64,000 nucleotides of DNA from Dorea sp. AM10-31. GTDB taxonomy: Bacteria > Bacillota > Clostridia > Lachnospirales > Lachnospiraceae. The stretch's first letter is position 1. Each line of letters starts with the position of its first letter. The stretch lies in NCBI RefSeq assembly GCF_003435815.1, contig NZ_QTUV01000001.1, forward strand, positions 260,571 to 324,570, given 5' to 3'. A program made the position numbers and the translations under genes. This document shows positions 41,748 through 49,931 of the stretch, one piece after another. The notes below the pieces were generated by a model that made no database searches, was not told where the DNA came from, and saw only the letters and a program-made list of their open reading frames with translations.

Positions 41748-43058
41748 TTACACAAGGCCAAACAGTCTTGGTAATGCCATAGAAATTGGTTCAATATAAG
41801 TAGTAAGTAACACAATCGGCAGATATCCGATCAGTAAAAATACGGCTGTATTTTTCATCATTTCTCCAAATTCCGCATGGCCGATTTTCATTCCAAAATA
41901 CAACACACTTGCATATGGAGGTGTCAGGCATCCTGCCGATAAATTTACAACCATAATTGCTGCAAAATGCACCGGTGAGATTCCATATGCATTAATTAAT
42001 GGAAGTAACAGCGGAGCACAAAGCATAATTGCTGTTGTATCATTAACAATCATTCCTACAAAAAGGAGAAATACATTTACCATCAGCAGAACAACATATT
42101 TATTATCTGTGAACCCAAGGAATACATTTACGAGCATCTGTGGAATCTGAAGCTGTGTCATTGCCTGACTCAGTAACAGACAGAAAAAGATCATCATAAA
42201 AATAGATCCTATAGAAGATGCTGTAGATCGTAACATATTCAGCGTATTTTTTGCTTTCAATCTGCGATACACAAAGATTCCTAATAAAATTGCAAGCACC
42301 GCACATACAGACGCAGCTTCCGTTGCAGTAAAGATACCTCCGTAAATTCCTCCAAGAATAATTACAGGCATCATAAGTGCAGGAATGGATTCAATGATTA
42401 CTTTTTTCTTTGATTTTGGCTTTTCTTCTGCTACTGTTTCTTCTACTACCGGAGCATTCGCATATTTTCTTGCATATACAATATTTAAAACAGAAAAGGT
42501 TATAATTGTTAAAATTCCAGGTACTACAGTTGAAAGAAAGCCTGCCAGAATACTGGTTCCTGTTGCCCAACCATAAATAATAAGAGGAACACTCGGTGGA
42601 ATTAAGCTTCCCAAAATAGAGGAACAAGTCACCAAAGAAGTCGCAAATCCTCTGGAATATCCTTCTTTTCGAAGCTCTGGAATCATAATTCCTCCAAGAG
42701 CTGCTATTCCGGTGAATGCACTTCCTGAAATAGCTCCCATGATACCACAAATGACAACAACGATAACTCCGAGCGCGCCTTTAATTTTTCCTACAAATAC
42801 TCTGGCAAGTCCTACCAGTTTCTCTGCCATGCCGCTTTCTGCGATTAAATTTCCTGCTATTACAAACATCGGTACTGCAAGAAGCGAGGTACTGATCATC
42901 TGTGAATATCCCCACACAAACAAAGATCTCACAGGCACATTACAAGTTGCTACCAGGAAAATCAAAGCTCCGGCAAAACAATACGGTAATGGAATACCTA
43001 TCAATAACAGAATCAATAACAAGCACATACAAATTGCAAATGCAACCATTACATTCAT
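41748..43058 (-). CDS. dctM: TRAP transporter large permease (DctM)
   Basis: 436 residues, about twelve membrane helices. Family segments: GIPLPYCFAGALIFLVA, GIMGAISGSAFTGIAALGGI, SILGSLIPPSVPLIIYGWAT, VNDTTAIMLCAPLLLPL. It uses the sodium gradient to move the substrate delivered by DctP. Overlaps dctQ by 4 nt. Confidence 0.95.
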   Translation of the reverse strand: MNVMVAFAICMCLLLILLLIGIPLPYCFAGALIFLVATCNVPVRSLFVWGYSQMISTSLLAVPMFVIAGNLIAESGMAEKLVGLARVFVGKIKGALGVIVVVICGIMGAISGSAFTGIAALGGIMIPELRKEGYSRGFATSLVTCSSILGSLIPPSVPLIIYGWATGTSILAGFLSTVVPGILTIITFSVLNIVYARKYANAPVVEETVAEEKPKSKKKVIIESIPALMMPVIILGGIYGGIFTATEAASVCAVLAILLGIFVYRRLKAKNTLNMLRSTASSIGSIFMMIFFCLLLSQAMTQLQIPQMLVNVFLGFTDNKYVVLLMVNVFLLFVGMIVNDTTAIMLCAPLLLPLINAYGISPVHFAAIMVVNLSAGCLTPPYASVLYFGMKIGHAEFGEMMKNTAVFLLIGYLPIVLLTTYIEPISMALPRLFGLV

Positions 43059-43579
43059 GATCTATTTCCTCCTTCTTCCCATTTTTCTTTGAATTTAACG
43101 ATATTTTTTACAGTTCCGACTAATGTATATACACACATCAGTGTCAATCCTGTAAGAATTGCCAGTTCTCCGATTGGCATAGGGATTCCAAGCACTGCAC
43201 TTTTCTTTCCGATTTCCAGACTATGTATCGAATATTGTACCGCCCAGTCAAACACATATATTGCTAATGCACTGGCACCGATATTACAAATGATTTCTGT
43301 AATCTGAACTGCATGTTTATTTTTTGAAACCGCCTTCACAAGTCCGCATTCAATATGGGAATTCGTATATGCTGCACACGCTCCGCCAAGGAAATATACC
43401 CAAATAGTAGGAAATGTCAGTAATTCTTCAATTCCAAATAAAGGCATATTAAAAAATCGTAAAATAACCTGTAACGTCACGAGGAATACCATAAATAAAG
43501 CCAATATAGAACAAATGACTTCACAGACATTTCCAACTATGTCAAGAAAGCGTTCTATTTTTTCTCCAAGTACTTTCAT
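43055..43579 (-). CDS. dctQ: TRAP transporter small permease (DctQ)
   Basis: 174 residues with four membrane helices; FGIEELLTFPTIWVYFLGGA is typical of DctQ. Forms the membrane complex with DctM. Twelve nt after dctP. Confidence 0.93.
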   Translation of the reverse strand: MKVLGEKIERFLDIVGNVCEVICSILALFMVFLVTLQVILRFFNMPLFGIEELLTFPTIWVYFLGGACAAYTNSHIECGLVKAVSKNKHAVQITEIICNIGASALAIYVFDWAVQYSIHSLEIGKKSAVLGIPMPIGELAILTGLTLMCVYTLVGTVKNIVKFKEKWEEGGNRS

Positions 43580-43591
43580 CTCTTTTTCCTC

Positions 43592-44626
43592 CTATTGATT
43601 TTGAATCTTCTTACTCAACTTGCCCCATACGGAACCATATTCAGAACCAATTTTTGGCCATACTTTTTTCCGCACATAATCTCGATAATCATCGATTACT
43701 TTATTTCCCGGTTCGTATACTTCTACACCTTTTTCTTTGAATAACTTAATATACTTTTTCTCATTACTCTTAGCAAGTTTAAATGCTTCATCCTCAATTT
43801 CTTTTGCACTCTTCTGCACAATCTGCTTTTCCTCTGCCGACAATGTTTTCCAGGTATCCATACTCATATAGATCCAGTGACATTCCATATGCGTCTTTGT
43901 ACAATACAAATATTTACACAATTCACCGTAATCGTTCCAGTACTGTTCTGCACCACCACCAGACACACCATCTACAACTCCTGTCTGTAACGCAGTAAAT
44001 GTATCAGATGTCGGCAACGGTGTTGTGGAAAAGCCAATTGCAGTTCCGAACTCTTCAAATGCTTTTTGCTGAGGAACACGAATTTTCAGTCCTTTTTTTG
44101 CACCTGGGGTTTCAATATTTTTCGCTGGCTTTGTTGTCATAATTGCACCGAAATATTTAGGAATTACGGCTAAAAGTTTGATATTTTCTTTTTTCAACTG
44201 GCCGCTTACATACTGATATACCATTCCGTCATTCGAATTATACAATGCCATTGCTTCATCCCAGCTTGTTGCCAGATATGGAGCAATTTGTACAGATAAC
44301 GTAGAGTTAACAGATGGCGACATCGATCCTAACATTAACTGGATTTCTCCCATACCTGCGCATTCTTGAACAACCGTATAATCCCCCAGTTGGTTGTTTG
44401 GATAAATATTAATCTGTAAATTATCCATCTGACTCGTCAATTTATCCGCAAATTCATTGGCAAGTTTATCGTTATCCGTGCCTTCCGCTCTTGTGTGTGC
44501 AAATTTCCAAATTCTTTTTCCACTTTTCGTCTCGCCGGATGCATTTTGACCACTATTCGCACATCCTGCAAGAAGTCCAACCGCAAAGACGCATGCAAAA
44601 ATCGCACTCAAGACTCTTTTTCTCAT
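43592..44626 (-). CDS. dctP: TRAP transporter substrate-binding lipoprotein (DctP)
   Basis: 344 residues. Lipoprotein signal with lipobox LLAGC, then the periplasmic-type DctP domain (WKFAHTRAEGTDNDKLANEF, KKGLKIRVPQQKAFEEFGTA, LQTGVVDGVSGGGAEQYWND). The conserved Arg (KIRVP) that pairs with a carboxylate is present, so the ligand should be an organic or amino acid. AAGGAGGATA ribosome binding site. Confidence 0.94.
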   Translation of the reverse strand: MRKRVLSAIFACVFAVGLLAGCANSGQNASGETKSGKRIWKFAHTRAEGTDNDKLANEFADKLTSQMDNLQINIYPNNQLGDYTVVQECAGMGEIQLMLGSMSPSVNSTLSVQIAPYLATSWDEAMALYNSNDGMVYQYVSGQLKKENIKLLAVIPKYFGAIMTTKPAKNIETPGAKKGLKIRVPQQKAFEEFGTAIGFSTTPLPTSDTFTALQTGVVDGVSGGGAEQYWNDYGELCKYLYCTKTHMECHWIYMSMDTWKTLSAEEKQIVQKSAKEIEDEAFKLAKSNEKKYIKLFKEKGVEVYEPGNKVIDDYRDYVRKKVWPKIGSEYGSVWGKLSKKIQNQ

Positions 44627-44659
44627 TCCTTGTATCCTCCTTGTTATTTTGTATTGTCT

Positions 44660-44674
44660 GGTTGTCTGACAGCC
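44660..44674. promoter_or_regulatory. Candidate GntR operator
   Basis: GGTTGTCTGACAGCC, a near-perfect dyad (13 of 15 positions) around the transcription start region of dctP. FCD-type GntR proteins use short GT..AC dyads of this kind. Confidence 0.5.
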
Positions 44675-44682
44675 TTACATTT

Positions 44683-44710
44683 AATATACATTAAATCCAT
44701 CAAAAGTCAA
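44683..44710 (-). promoter_or_regulatory. Promoter of the dctPQM-dehydratase operon
   Basis: Minus strand TTGACT, 16-nt spacer, TATATT; the dyad at 44660-44674 lies just downstream of the -10 box. Confidence 0.7.
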
Positions 44711-44734
44711 GTAGTTATTTGAAATTGTTTCAAA

Positions 44735-44775
44735 AAAACATGAGTTGTCGCAACAATTTAGACAACTCATGTTTT
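44735..44775 (-). terminator. Terminator of gntR
   Basis: AAACATGAGTTGTC pairs with GACAACTCATGTTT, then TTTTG on the minus strand. The stem contains the GTTGTC/GACAAC core also seen in the candidate operator. Confidence 0.8.
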
Positions 44776-44779
44776 TATT

Positions 44780-45484
44780 CTATTTATTTCTCATTTTTCT
44801 AGTTAAATGATATTCCACAATCTTTCGAGCTCGCTCGGCATCATGATCTTTTAATGCCTGAATCACCTCACCATGTTCACGATGGTATGATAACACCTCT
44901 TCAAGCTCCGAGTCCTTTTCAAACTCTTCTCTTTCCTCCAAAACCATCTGCACCAATGAATTATATAGCGCCATCAGCACATCATTATGAAGCATCTTCA
45001 CAATGTAAGCATGAAATTCATGTCCTTTTTTTTCAGACTCTTCATCCCGGCCCTGTAACGTATCTTCTACCATCTCTTCATAATTTTTCTGTAAATATGC
45101 AATATCTTCTTCCGTACACTGCTTTGCTGCAAGGTAAGCCGCCTGAGATTCCAATATTAATCTGCACTGTAAGATCTCATCATAATAATGTTCATTGCTC
45201 ATCATTTCCATCAGACGATTATCATTGATTCTCTGTAACGCATTCGGTGCAATATAAGTTCCCTGTCCGGTCCGCGCCTCCAGGATTCCTAACACCTGCA
45301 AAGATTTTATTGCCTCTCTTATGGAACTTCTGCCAACCTGGAATTCTTTTGCCAGTTCTATTTCCCCTTGAATACGTTCTCCCTCTTTCCAGGTCCCGTC
45401 TTCAATCTGTTTTTTTATCTGTGTTGATATATCTTCGTATACTTTATTCTTCTGAATTGGCGTAATCATAAATTCATTCCCCAT
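44780..45484 (-). CDS. GntR family regulator, FCD (FadR-like) type
   Basis: 234 residues. N-terminal winged helix (QIKKQIEDGTWKEGERIQGE, GRSSIREAIKSLQVLGILEA) and an all-helical C-terminal FCD domain (CRLILESQAAYLAAKQCTEE, HAYIVKMLHNDVLMALYNSL, HGEVIQALKDHDAERARKIV). FCD proteins bind small organic or amino acids, often with a metal. It lies directly upstream of the TRAP operon on the same strand and probably regulates it through the dyad at 44660. Confidence 0.92.
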   Translation of the reverse strand: MGNEFMITPIQKNKVYEDISTQIKKQIEDGTWKEGERIQGEIELAKEFQVGRSSIREAIKSLQVLGILEARTGQGTYIAPNALQRINDNRLMEMMSNEHYYDEILQCRLILESQAAYLAAKQCTEEDIAYLQKNYEEMVEDTLQGRDEESEKKGHEFHAYIVKMLHNDVLMALYNSLVQMVLEEREEFEKDSELEEVLSYHREHGEVIQALKDHDAERARKIVEYHLTRKMRNK

Positions 45485-45664
45485 CTTTCTCTAATATTAA
45501 GATATACTTTTTCAATTTGTATTTATCTTATCACATTTTATACTTGAAACCCACCTATTTTTATCTCCTTTAACTGGCTTGCTTAGTTTTGTTATATCTG
45601 GCTTTTTCAAACACACCACTTTAGTGCTAAGATAAGTGTAGTTTTGATGAAGGGAAGTTACACT

Positions 45665-46534
45665 ATGACAAAAAAAATTGCCGTAATCAATGATTTATCC
45701 GGATTCGGCAGGTGTTCTCTTACTGCAGCAATCTCTGTCATTGCCGCTATGGGAGTGCAGCCCTGTCCGCTGCCGACAGCAGTGTTATCCGCTCAGACCG
45801 GATATCCGAGTTATTATTGTGATGATTATACAGAGAAGATGGAGTATTTTCGAAGCGAATGGAAAAAGATGGGGCAGACTTTTGACGGTATTTACACCGG
45901 ATTCGTAGCAAGCGAGCAGCAAATTGACCAGATTTTTCATTTCGTAGAAACATTTGACACACCGGACACATTCTTATTAGTCGATCCGGTTATGGGGGAC
46001 GATGGGCACACCTACGCAATGTTCACTCCCGAACTGTTGCGCAAAATGAAAAAACTTGCCATGACCGCTGACATTATCACACCAAATCTGACAGAGCTGA
46101 CATTACTCACGGATGCTTCTTATCATGAACTGGTTGCCATTTCCGATGCAGAATCTATGATGAAAGAAATCGTGAAGCTGGCACAGAGTCTTTGTGAAGC
46201 CGGACCTTCTAAAGTTATTGTAACCGGAATCCGTTTTTCTGATAATGACGGAACTCGCAAAATGGGAAACCTCTATGTTACAAAAGAAGTGCAGACACTT
46301 GTCGCTTTTCCATATATCGGTGGCAGTTATTCCGGAACCGGAGATCTTTTTGCTTCCTGCTTAAGCGCAGGGATTGCAAGGGGATATGACGTACCAGCCA
46401 CCATTAAACTCGCCGGTACATTTCTGGAAGCCGCACTTACTGACTCTGTCAGGGAACATATTCCGGCTAATGATGGTGTAAATTATGAGCAATATCTGGC
46501 AATGCTTACTGCCGGATTAAAAAAGGAGATTTAA
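45665..46534 (+). CDS. Pyridoxamine/pyridoxal kinase family protein
   Basis: 289 residues of the ribokinase/PdxK fold. NDLSGFGRCSLTAAISVIAA at the start, LLVDPVMGDDG in the middle, and GGSYSGTGDLFASCLSAGIA with the catalytic Asp (GTGD). It should phosphorylate B6 vitamers. Start at the ATG at 45665 behind AAGGGAAG; the ATG at 45647 overlaps that site. Two nt before the S-component gene. Confidence 0.9.
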   Translation: MTKKIAVINDLSGFGRCSLTAAISVIAAMGVQPCPLPTAVLSAQTGYPSYYCDDYTEKMEYFRSEWKKMGQTFDGIYTGFVASEQQIDQIFHFVETFDTPDTFLLVDPVMGDDGHTYAMFTPELLRKMKKLAMTADIITPNLTELTLLTDASYHELVAISDAESMMKEIVKLAQSLCEAGPSKVIVTGIRFSDNDGTRKMGNLYVTKEVQTLVAFPYIGGSYSGTGDLFASCLSAGIARGYDVPATIKLAGTFLEAALTDSVREHIPANDGVNYEQYLAMLTAGLKKEI

Positions 46535-46536
46535 TA

Positions 46537-47064
46537 ATGAATGAGAAACAGCAAAAACCAGTTACTTTATTGACTGTCACCGGATTATTCGCAGCAATCA
46601 TCACCTTGATGACTGCATATATCTGTCATATACCTTACGGTGCAAACGGTGGATATATCCACTTCGGTGATGCCCTGATCTATGTCGCAGCTGTGATCCT
46701 GCCAAGACCATATGCGATGGCTGCCGCTGCGATCGGCGGAGGACTTGCAGACCTTCTGACTGCACCAATGTGGGCGCCGGCAACGATTATAATCAAGATG
46801 CTGATCACATTACCATTTACAAGCAAAAACGGTCGCATGCTGAACGGACGTAATATCATTGCACCTTTCCTCGCCGCTCTTATTTCCGCAACCGGTTATT
46901 ATCTTGCCCAAGGAATCCTCTTTGGTTCCTGGATATCTGTCATCGTTTCTTTTGCAGGAAGCGCTGTACAGTCCGGTGGAAGTGCTGTGATTTTCCTTGT
47001 ACTTGCATGTGCAATGGATAAAGCACATATCAAAAATAAAGCAGAATTGATTTTATATCAGTAA
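46537..47064 (+). CDS. ECF-type transporter S component-like membrane protein
   Basis: 175 residues, five or six membrane helices. The start (TVTGLFAAIITLMTAYICHI, then NGGYIHFGDALIYVAAVILP) has the form of ECF S components, with the small-residue helix AMAAAAIGGGLADLL. Such subunits bind one vitamin and share an energising module encoded elsewhere. Tight coupling to a B6 kinase gene suggests that B6 vitamers are the substrate. That is inference from context. Confidence 0.82.
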   Translation: MNEKQQKPVTLLTVTGLFAAIITLMTAYICHIPYGANGGYIHFGDALIYVAAVILPRPYAMAAAAIGGGLADLLTAPMWAPATIIIKMLITLPFTSKNGRMLNGRNIIAPFLAALISATGYYLAQGILFGSWISVIVSFAGSAVQSGGSAVIFLVLACAMDKAHIKNKAELILYQ

Positions 47065-47137
47065 ATCTAAAATATTATCTGCTTGAGCTGCCGCAGACAG
47101 CTTTCTAATGAAATACTTTAAGATAGGAGAACAAAAA

Positions 47138-47734
47138 ATGGCTGACATTTTATACACATACAAAAACCAGGTATACGCAAACATTACAAATCAATGCAAC
47201 TGCAGATGCACCTTCTGCATCCGAAGTCACGAAGACGGTGTCGGTGATGCCGAGACCCTCTGGCACAAAAAAGATCCGACACTGGAAGAGATTAAAGCTG
47301 CCATGGATGCTTTTGATTTTACCGGTTATGATGAGCTTGTTTACTGCGGTTATGGAGAACCGACCTGTGCGCTCGACATCCTTCTGGCATCCGCAAAATA
47401 TGCCAAAGAAAAATACGGTGTAAAAATCCGCATTAATACAAACGGACTTGGCAATCTTCAGCACGGACGAGATATTGTTCCGGAACTTGCCCCGGTTGTC
47501 GATGCACTTTCCATCAGTCTGAATGCACCGGATGCCGAAAAATACAATGCTGTCACAAGACCTCGTTTCGAAGGAGCTTTTGAAGCTATGCTTTCCTTTG
47601 CACAGGAAGCCCATAAAGTGATCCCGTCGGTAAGATTATCCATTGTAGATGTTCTCCCGGAAGATCAGATTGAAGCCTGTAAGAAGCTGACCGCTGACCT
47701 TGGTGTGCCGCTGAAAATCCGTAAATTTGCTTAA
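47138..47734 (+). CDS. Small radical SAM protein (198 aa)
   Basis: The CxxxCxxC cluster motif is present in ANITNQCNCRCTFCIRS. The partial TIM barrel continues with YDELVYCGYGEPTCALDILL (GGEPT equivalent) and VKIRINTNGLGN. About 200 residues is short for a full radical SAM barrel. Start at the ATG at 47138 with ATAGGAGA upstream. It follows the S-component gene by 73 nt on the same strand. Substrate unknown. Confidence 0.88.
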   Translation: MADILYTYKNQVYANITNQCNCRCTFCIRSHEDGVGDAETLWHKKDPTLEEIKAAMDAFDFTGYDELVYCGYGEPTCALDILLASAKYAKEKYGVKIRINTNGLGNLQHGRDIVPELAPVVDALSISLNAPDAEKYNAVTRPRFEGAFEAMLSFAQEAHKVIPSVRLSIVDVLPEDQIEACKKLTADLGVPLKIRKFA

Positions 47735-47743
47735 ATCTTGTTA

Positions 47744-48616
47744 TTACTTCTGTATAGACTTCGGCGTACAGTGCATGTACCGCTTGAAAATCTGGCCAAA
47801 ATACGCCGGGCTGGCAAATCCAACCAGTCCGGCTGTCTCTGCAACGCTCTTTCCTTTTTTCAGAAGTGGAATACTTTTCTGTATCCGAAGAGACATCAGA
47901 TATTCCAGAATGGTCATATCCATATGTTTCTTAAAAAATCTACAACATTCACTTTTACAAATATTCACATGTGCTGCTATATCATCCAGATTGATGTCAC
48001 GGCTGTAATTCTGTTCCATGTAAGAAAGCATTTTCCTGAGACGTTCCAGATGCACTGCGCTCTCCGCTTTTGCATGCGGTCTTTTTCTGTATTCCCGGTA
48101 CAGATAATCCCAGATCCTAAGGACTTCCTGCTGGATCTGCATCTCATAATCTTCCGGCTGTTCATCCATAAGTTTCTGGATCTTAACCATCCGCCGCAAA
48201 ATGTCCTGATGCCACTCTATATCTTTTTCCAGCTTAAGCGCTGCAAAACTGCTGTCATCAACCAATGGCTCCACATATTTACTGTGAAAAACACTTCCCT
48301 CATATCCATAAACCAGACGCGGATGAAAGGTAATGGATAAATATGTACATTCCTTCCGGTCACGCCGGTATCCGGCATGCAGCGTCCGGCTGTTTCCAAA
48401 CATACCTTCGCCCTCTTCCAGATTATATATCTTTTCATTAATGTGGTATTCCATCTCTCCGGATACGATCTTCGTAATCTCGATCTCCGGGTGCCAGTGC
48501 CACAAAAATGCACCCTGTTCATAGGACTCAATATGCTCCACAGCTACATTTAACGGGAAACTGTAACTGCCATGTTCCTTGATTTCTTTCTGATTCTCTT
48601 CAATATTAATCTGCAT
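47744..48616 (-). CDS. AraC family regulator with cupin sensor domain
   Basis: 290 residues. N-terminal cupin-like half (EQGAFLWHWHPEIEITKIVS, EGEGMFGNSRTLHAG) with several His, then a C-terminal AraC double helix-turn-helix (NLDDIAAHVNICKSECCRFF, SVAETAGLVGFASPAYFGQI). Start at the ATG at 48616 behind TTGAGGAAG. It is divergent from galK-galT and may respond to a sugar and control that operon. Stop lies 10 nt from the radical SAM stop, convergent. Confidence 0.9.
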   Translation of the reverse strand: MQINIEENQKEIKEHGSYSFPLNVAVEHIESYEQGAFLWHWHPEIEITKIVSGEMEYHINEKIYNLEEGEGMFGNSRTLHAGYRRDRKECTYLSITFHPRLVYGYEGSVFHSKYVEPLVDDSSFAALKLEKDIEWHQDILRRMVKIQKLMDEQPEDYEMQIQQEVLRIWDYLYREYRKRPHAKAESAVHLERLRKMLSYMEQNYSRDINLDDIAAHVNICKSECCRFFKKHMDMTILEYLMSLRIQKSIPLLKKGKSVAETAGLVGFASPAYFGQIFKRYMHCTPKSIQK

Positions 48617-48660
48617 TTTCCACTTCCTCAATATTCTTATAGTATTGTCTATTATTCTTA

Positions 48661-48689
48661 TTGCGAGTGTTTATTTATCTCATTATTAT
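48661..48689 (+). promoter_or_regulatory. Promoter of galK-galT
   Basis: TTGCGA, 17-nt spacer, TATTAT, 62 nt before the galK start, in the gap shared with the AraC gene. Confidence 0.7.
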
Positions 48690-48750
48690 TATCATAGTTC
48701 AACAAAGCATTTATCGCAACTATAAAATAAAAAAGAATGGAGAATAAAAA

Positions 48751-49920
48751 ATGACAGAGAAATTAATGGAAACTTTTCAGAATCTTTTCGGTGCCGACGG
48801 AGATATCCGCACGTATTTCGCACCTGGACGCGTAAACTTGATCGGAGAACATACAGATTATAATGGCGGACACGTATTTCCATGTGCATTAACACTTGGA
48901 ACTTATGCGGTAGCAAGAAAAAGAGACGACCGTGTTCTCCGCTTCTATTCTGAAAACTTCGCTTCCCTTGGTGTGATTGAGACAAGTCTTGATGACCTTG
49001 TACCAGATGAAAAAGCAGACTGGACAAACTATCCAAAGGGAGTGATGTGGACATTCGAGAAACGCGGCTACAAACTTCCGCAGGGAATGGACATTGCTAT
49101 TTACGGTGATATTCCAAACGGTTCCGGACTGTCCTCTTCTGCTTCCCTGGAAGTACTGACAGGTATTGTGTTAAAAGATATGTTTGGATTTGATGAGATT
49201 ACGATGCCGGAGATTGCACAGATCGGACAGTATTCTGAAAATAACTTCAATGGTTGCAACTGTGGAATCATGGATCAGTTTGCAAGTGCCATGGGTAAAA
49301 AAGACAATGCGATTTTCCTTGACACAAATACTCTGGAATACGAATATGCACCGGTTGTACTCCCAGATGCAAAAATCGTTATCACAAACAGTAAAGTAAA
49401 ACACAGTCTTGTAGATTCTGCATACAATGACCGCAGAAGTGAATGTGAAACTGCTCTGGAAGAACTGAAATCCGAAATGCCGATCGTTACTCTCGGCGAT
49501 CTTACGGAAGCAGAGTTCGAAGCACACAAAGATACAATCAAAGATCCTGTAAGACAGCTCCGTGCAAAACATGCTGTATACGAAAACCAGCGAACCATCC
49601 GTGCAGTCGCTGCATTGAAAGCAAACAATATTGAAGAATTTGGTAAATTGATGAACGAATCCCACATTTCTCTAAAAAATGATTACGAAGTATCCTGCGA
49701 AGAAATCGATATTCTCGTAGACCTTGCATGGGAAATCCCGGGCGTTATCGGTTCCCGTATCACAGGAGGCGGATTCGGCGGATGTACTGTCAGCATTGTA
49801 AAAAACGATGCGGTTGATACATTTATCGAAAAAGTTGGTAACGGATATAAAGAGCAGACCGGAAACACTGCTGAGTTCTATGTTGTAGAAGTTGGCGATG
49901 GCGCACACCGTCTGAGCTAG
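48751..49920 (+). CDS. galK: Galactokinase
   Basis: 389 residues. GHMP kinase motifs: APGRVNLIGEHTDYNGG (galactokinase signature), IPNGSGLSSSASLEVLTG (ATP loop), GSRITGGGFGGCTVSIV. It phosphorylates galactose at C1 as the first step of the Leloir pathway. GalT follows after 11 nt with a GGAGGA site, so the two are co-translated. No galE is present here. Confidence 0.97.
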   Translation: MTEKLMETFQNLFGADGDIRTYFAPGRVNLIGEHTDYNGGHVFPCALTLGTYAVARKRDDRVLRFYSENFASLGVIETSLDDLVPDEKADWTNYPKGVMWTFEKRGYKLPQGMDIAIYGDIPNGSGLSSSASLEVLTGIVLKDMFGFDEITMPEIAQIGQYSENNFNGCNCGIMDQFASAMGKKDNAIFLDTNTLEYEYAPVVLPDAKIVITNSKVKHSLVDSAYNDRRSECETALEELKSEMPIVTLGDLTEAEFEAHKDTIKDPVRQLRAKHAVYENQRTIRAVAALKANNIEEFGKLMNESHISLKNDYEVSCEEIDILVDLAWEIPGVIGSRITGGGFGGCTVSIVKNDAVDTFIEKVGNGYKEQTGNTAEFYVVEVGDGAHRLS

Positions 49921-49931
49921 GAGGAATTCAG

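Noticed and set aside
49171-49908. Minus-strand frames opposite galK
   Set aside because: Shadows of galK; no start signals or family resemblance.
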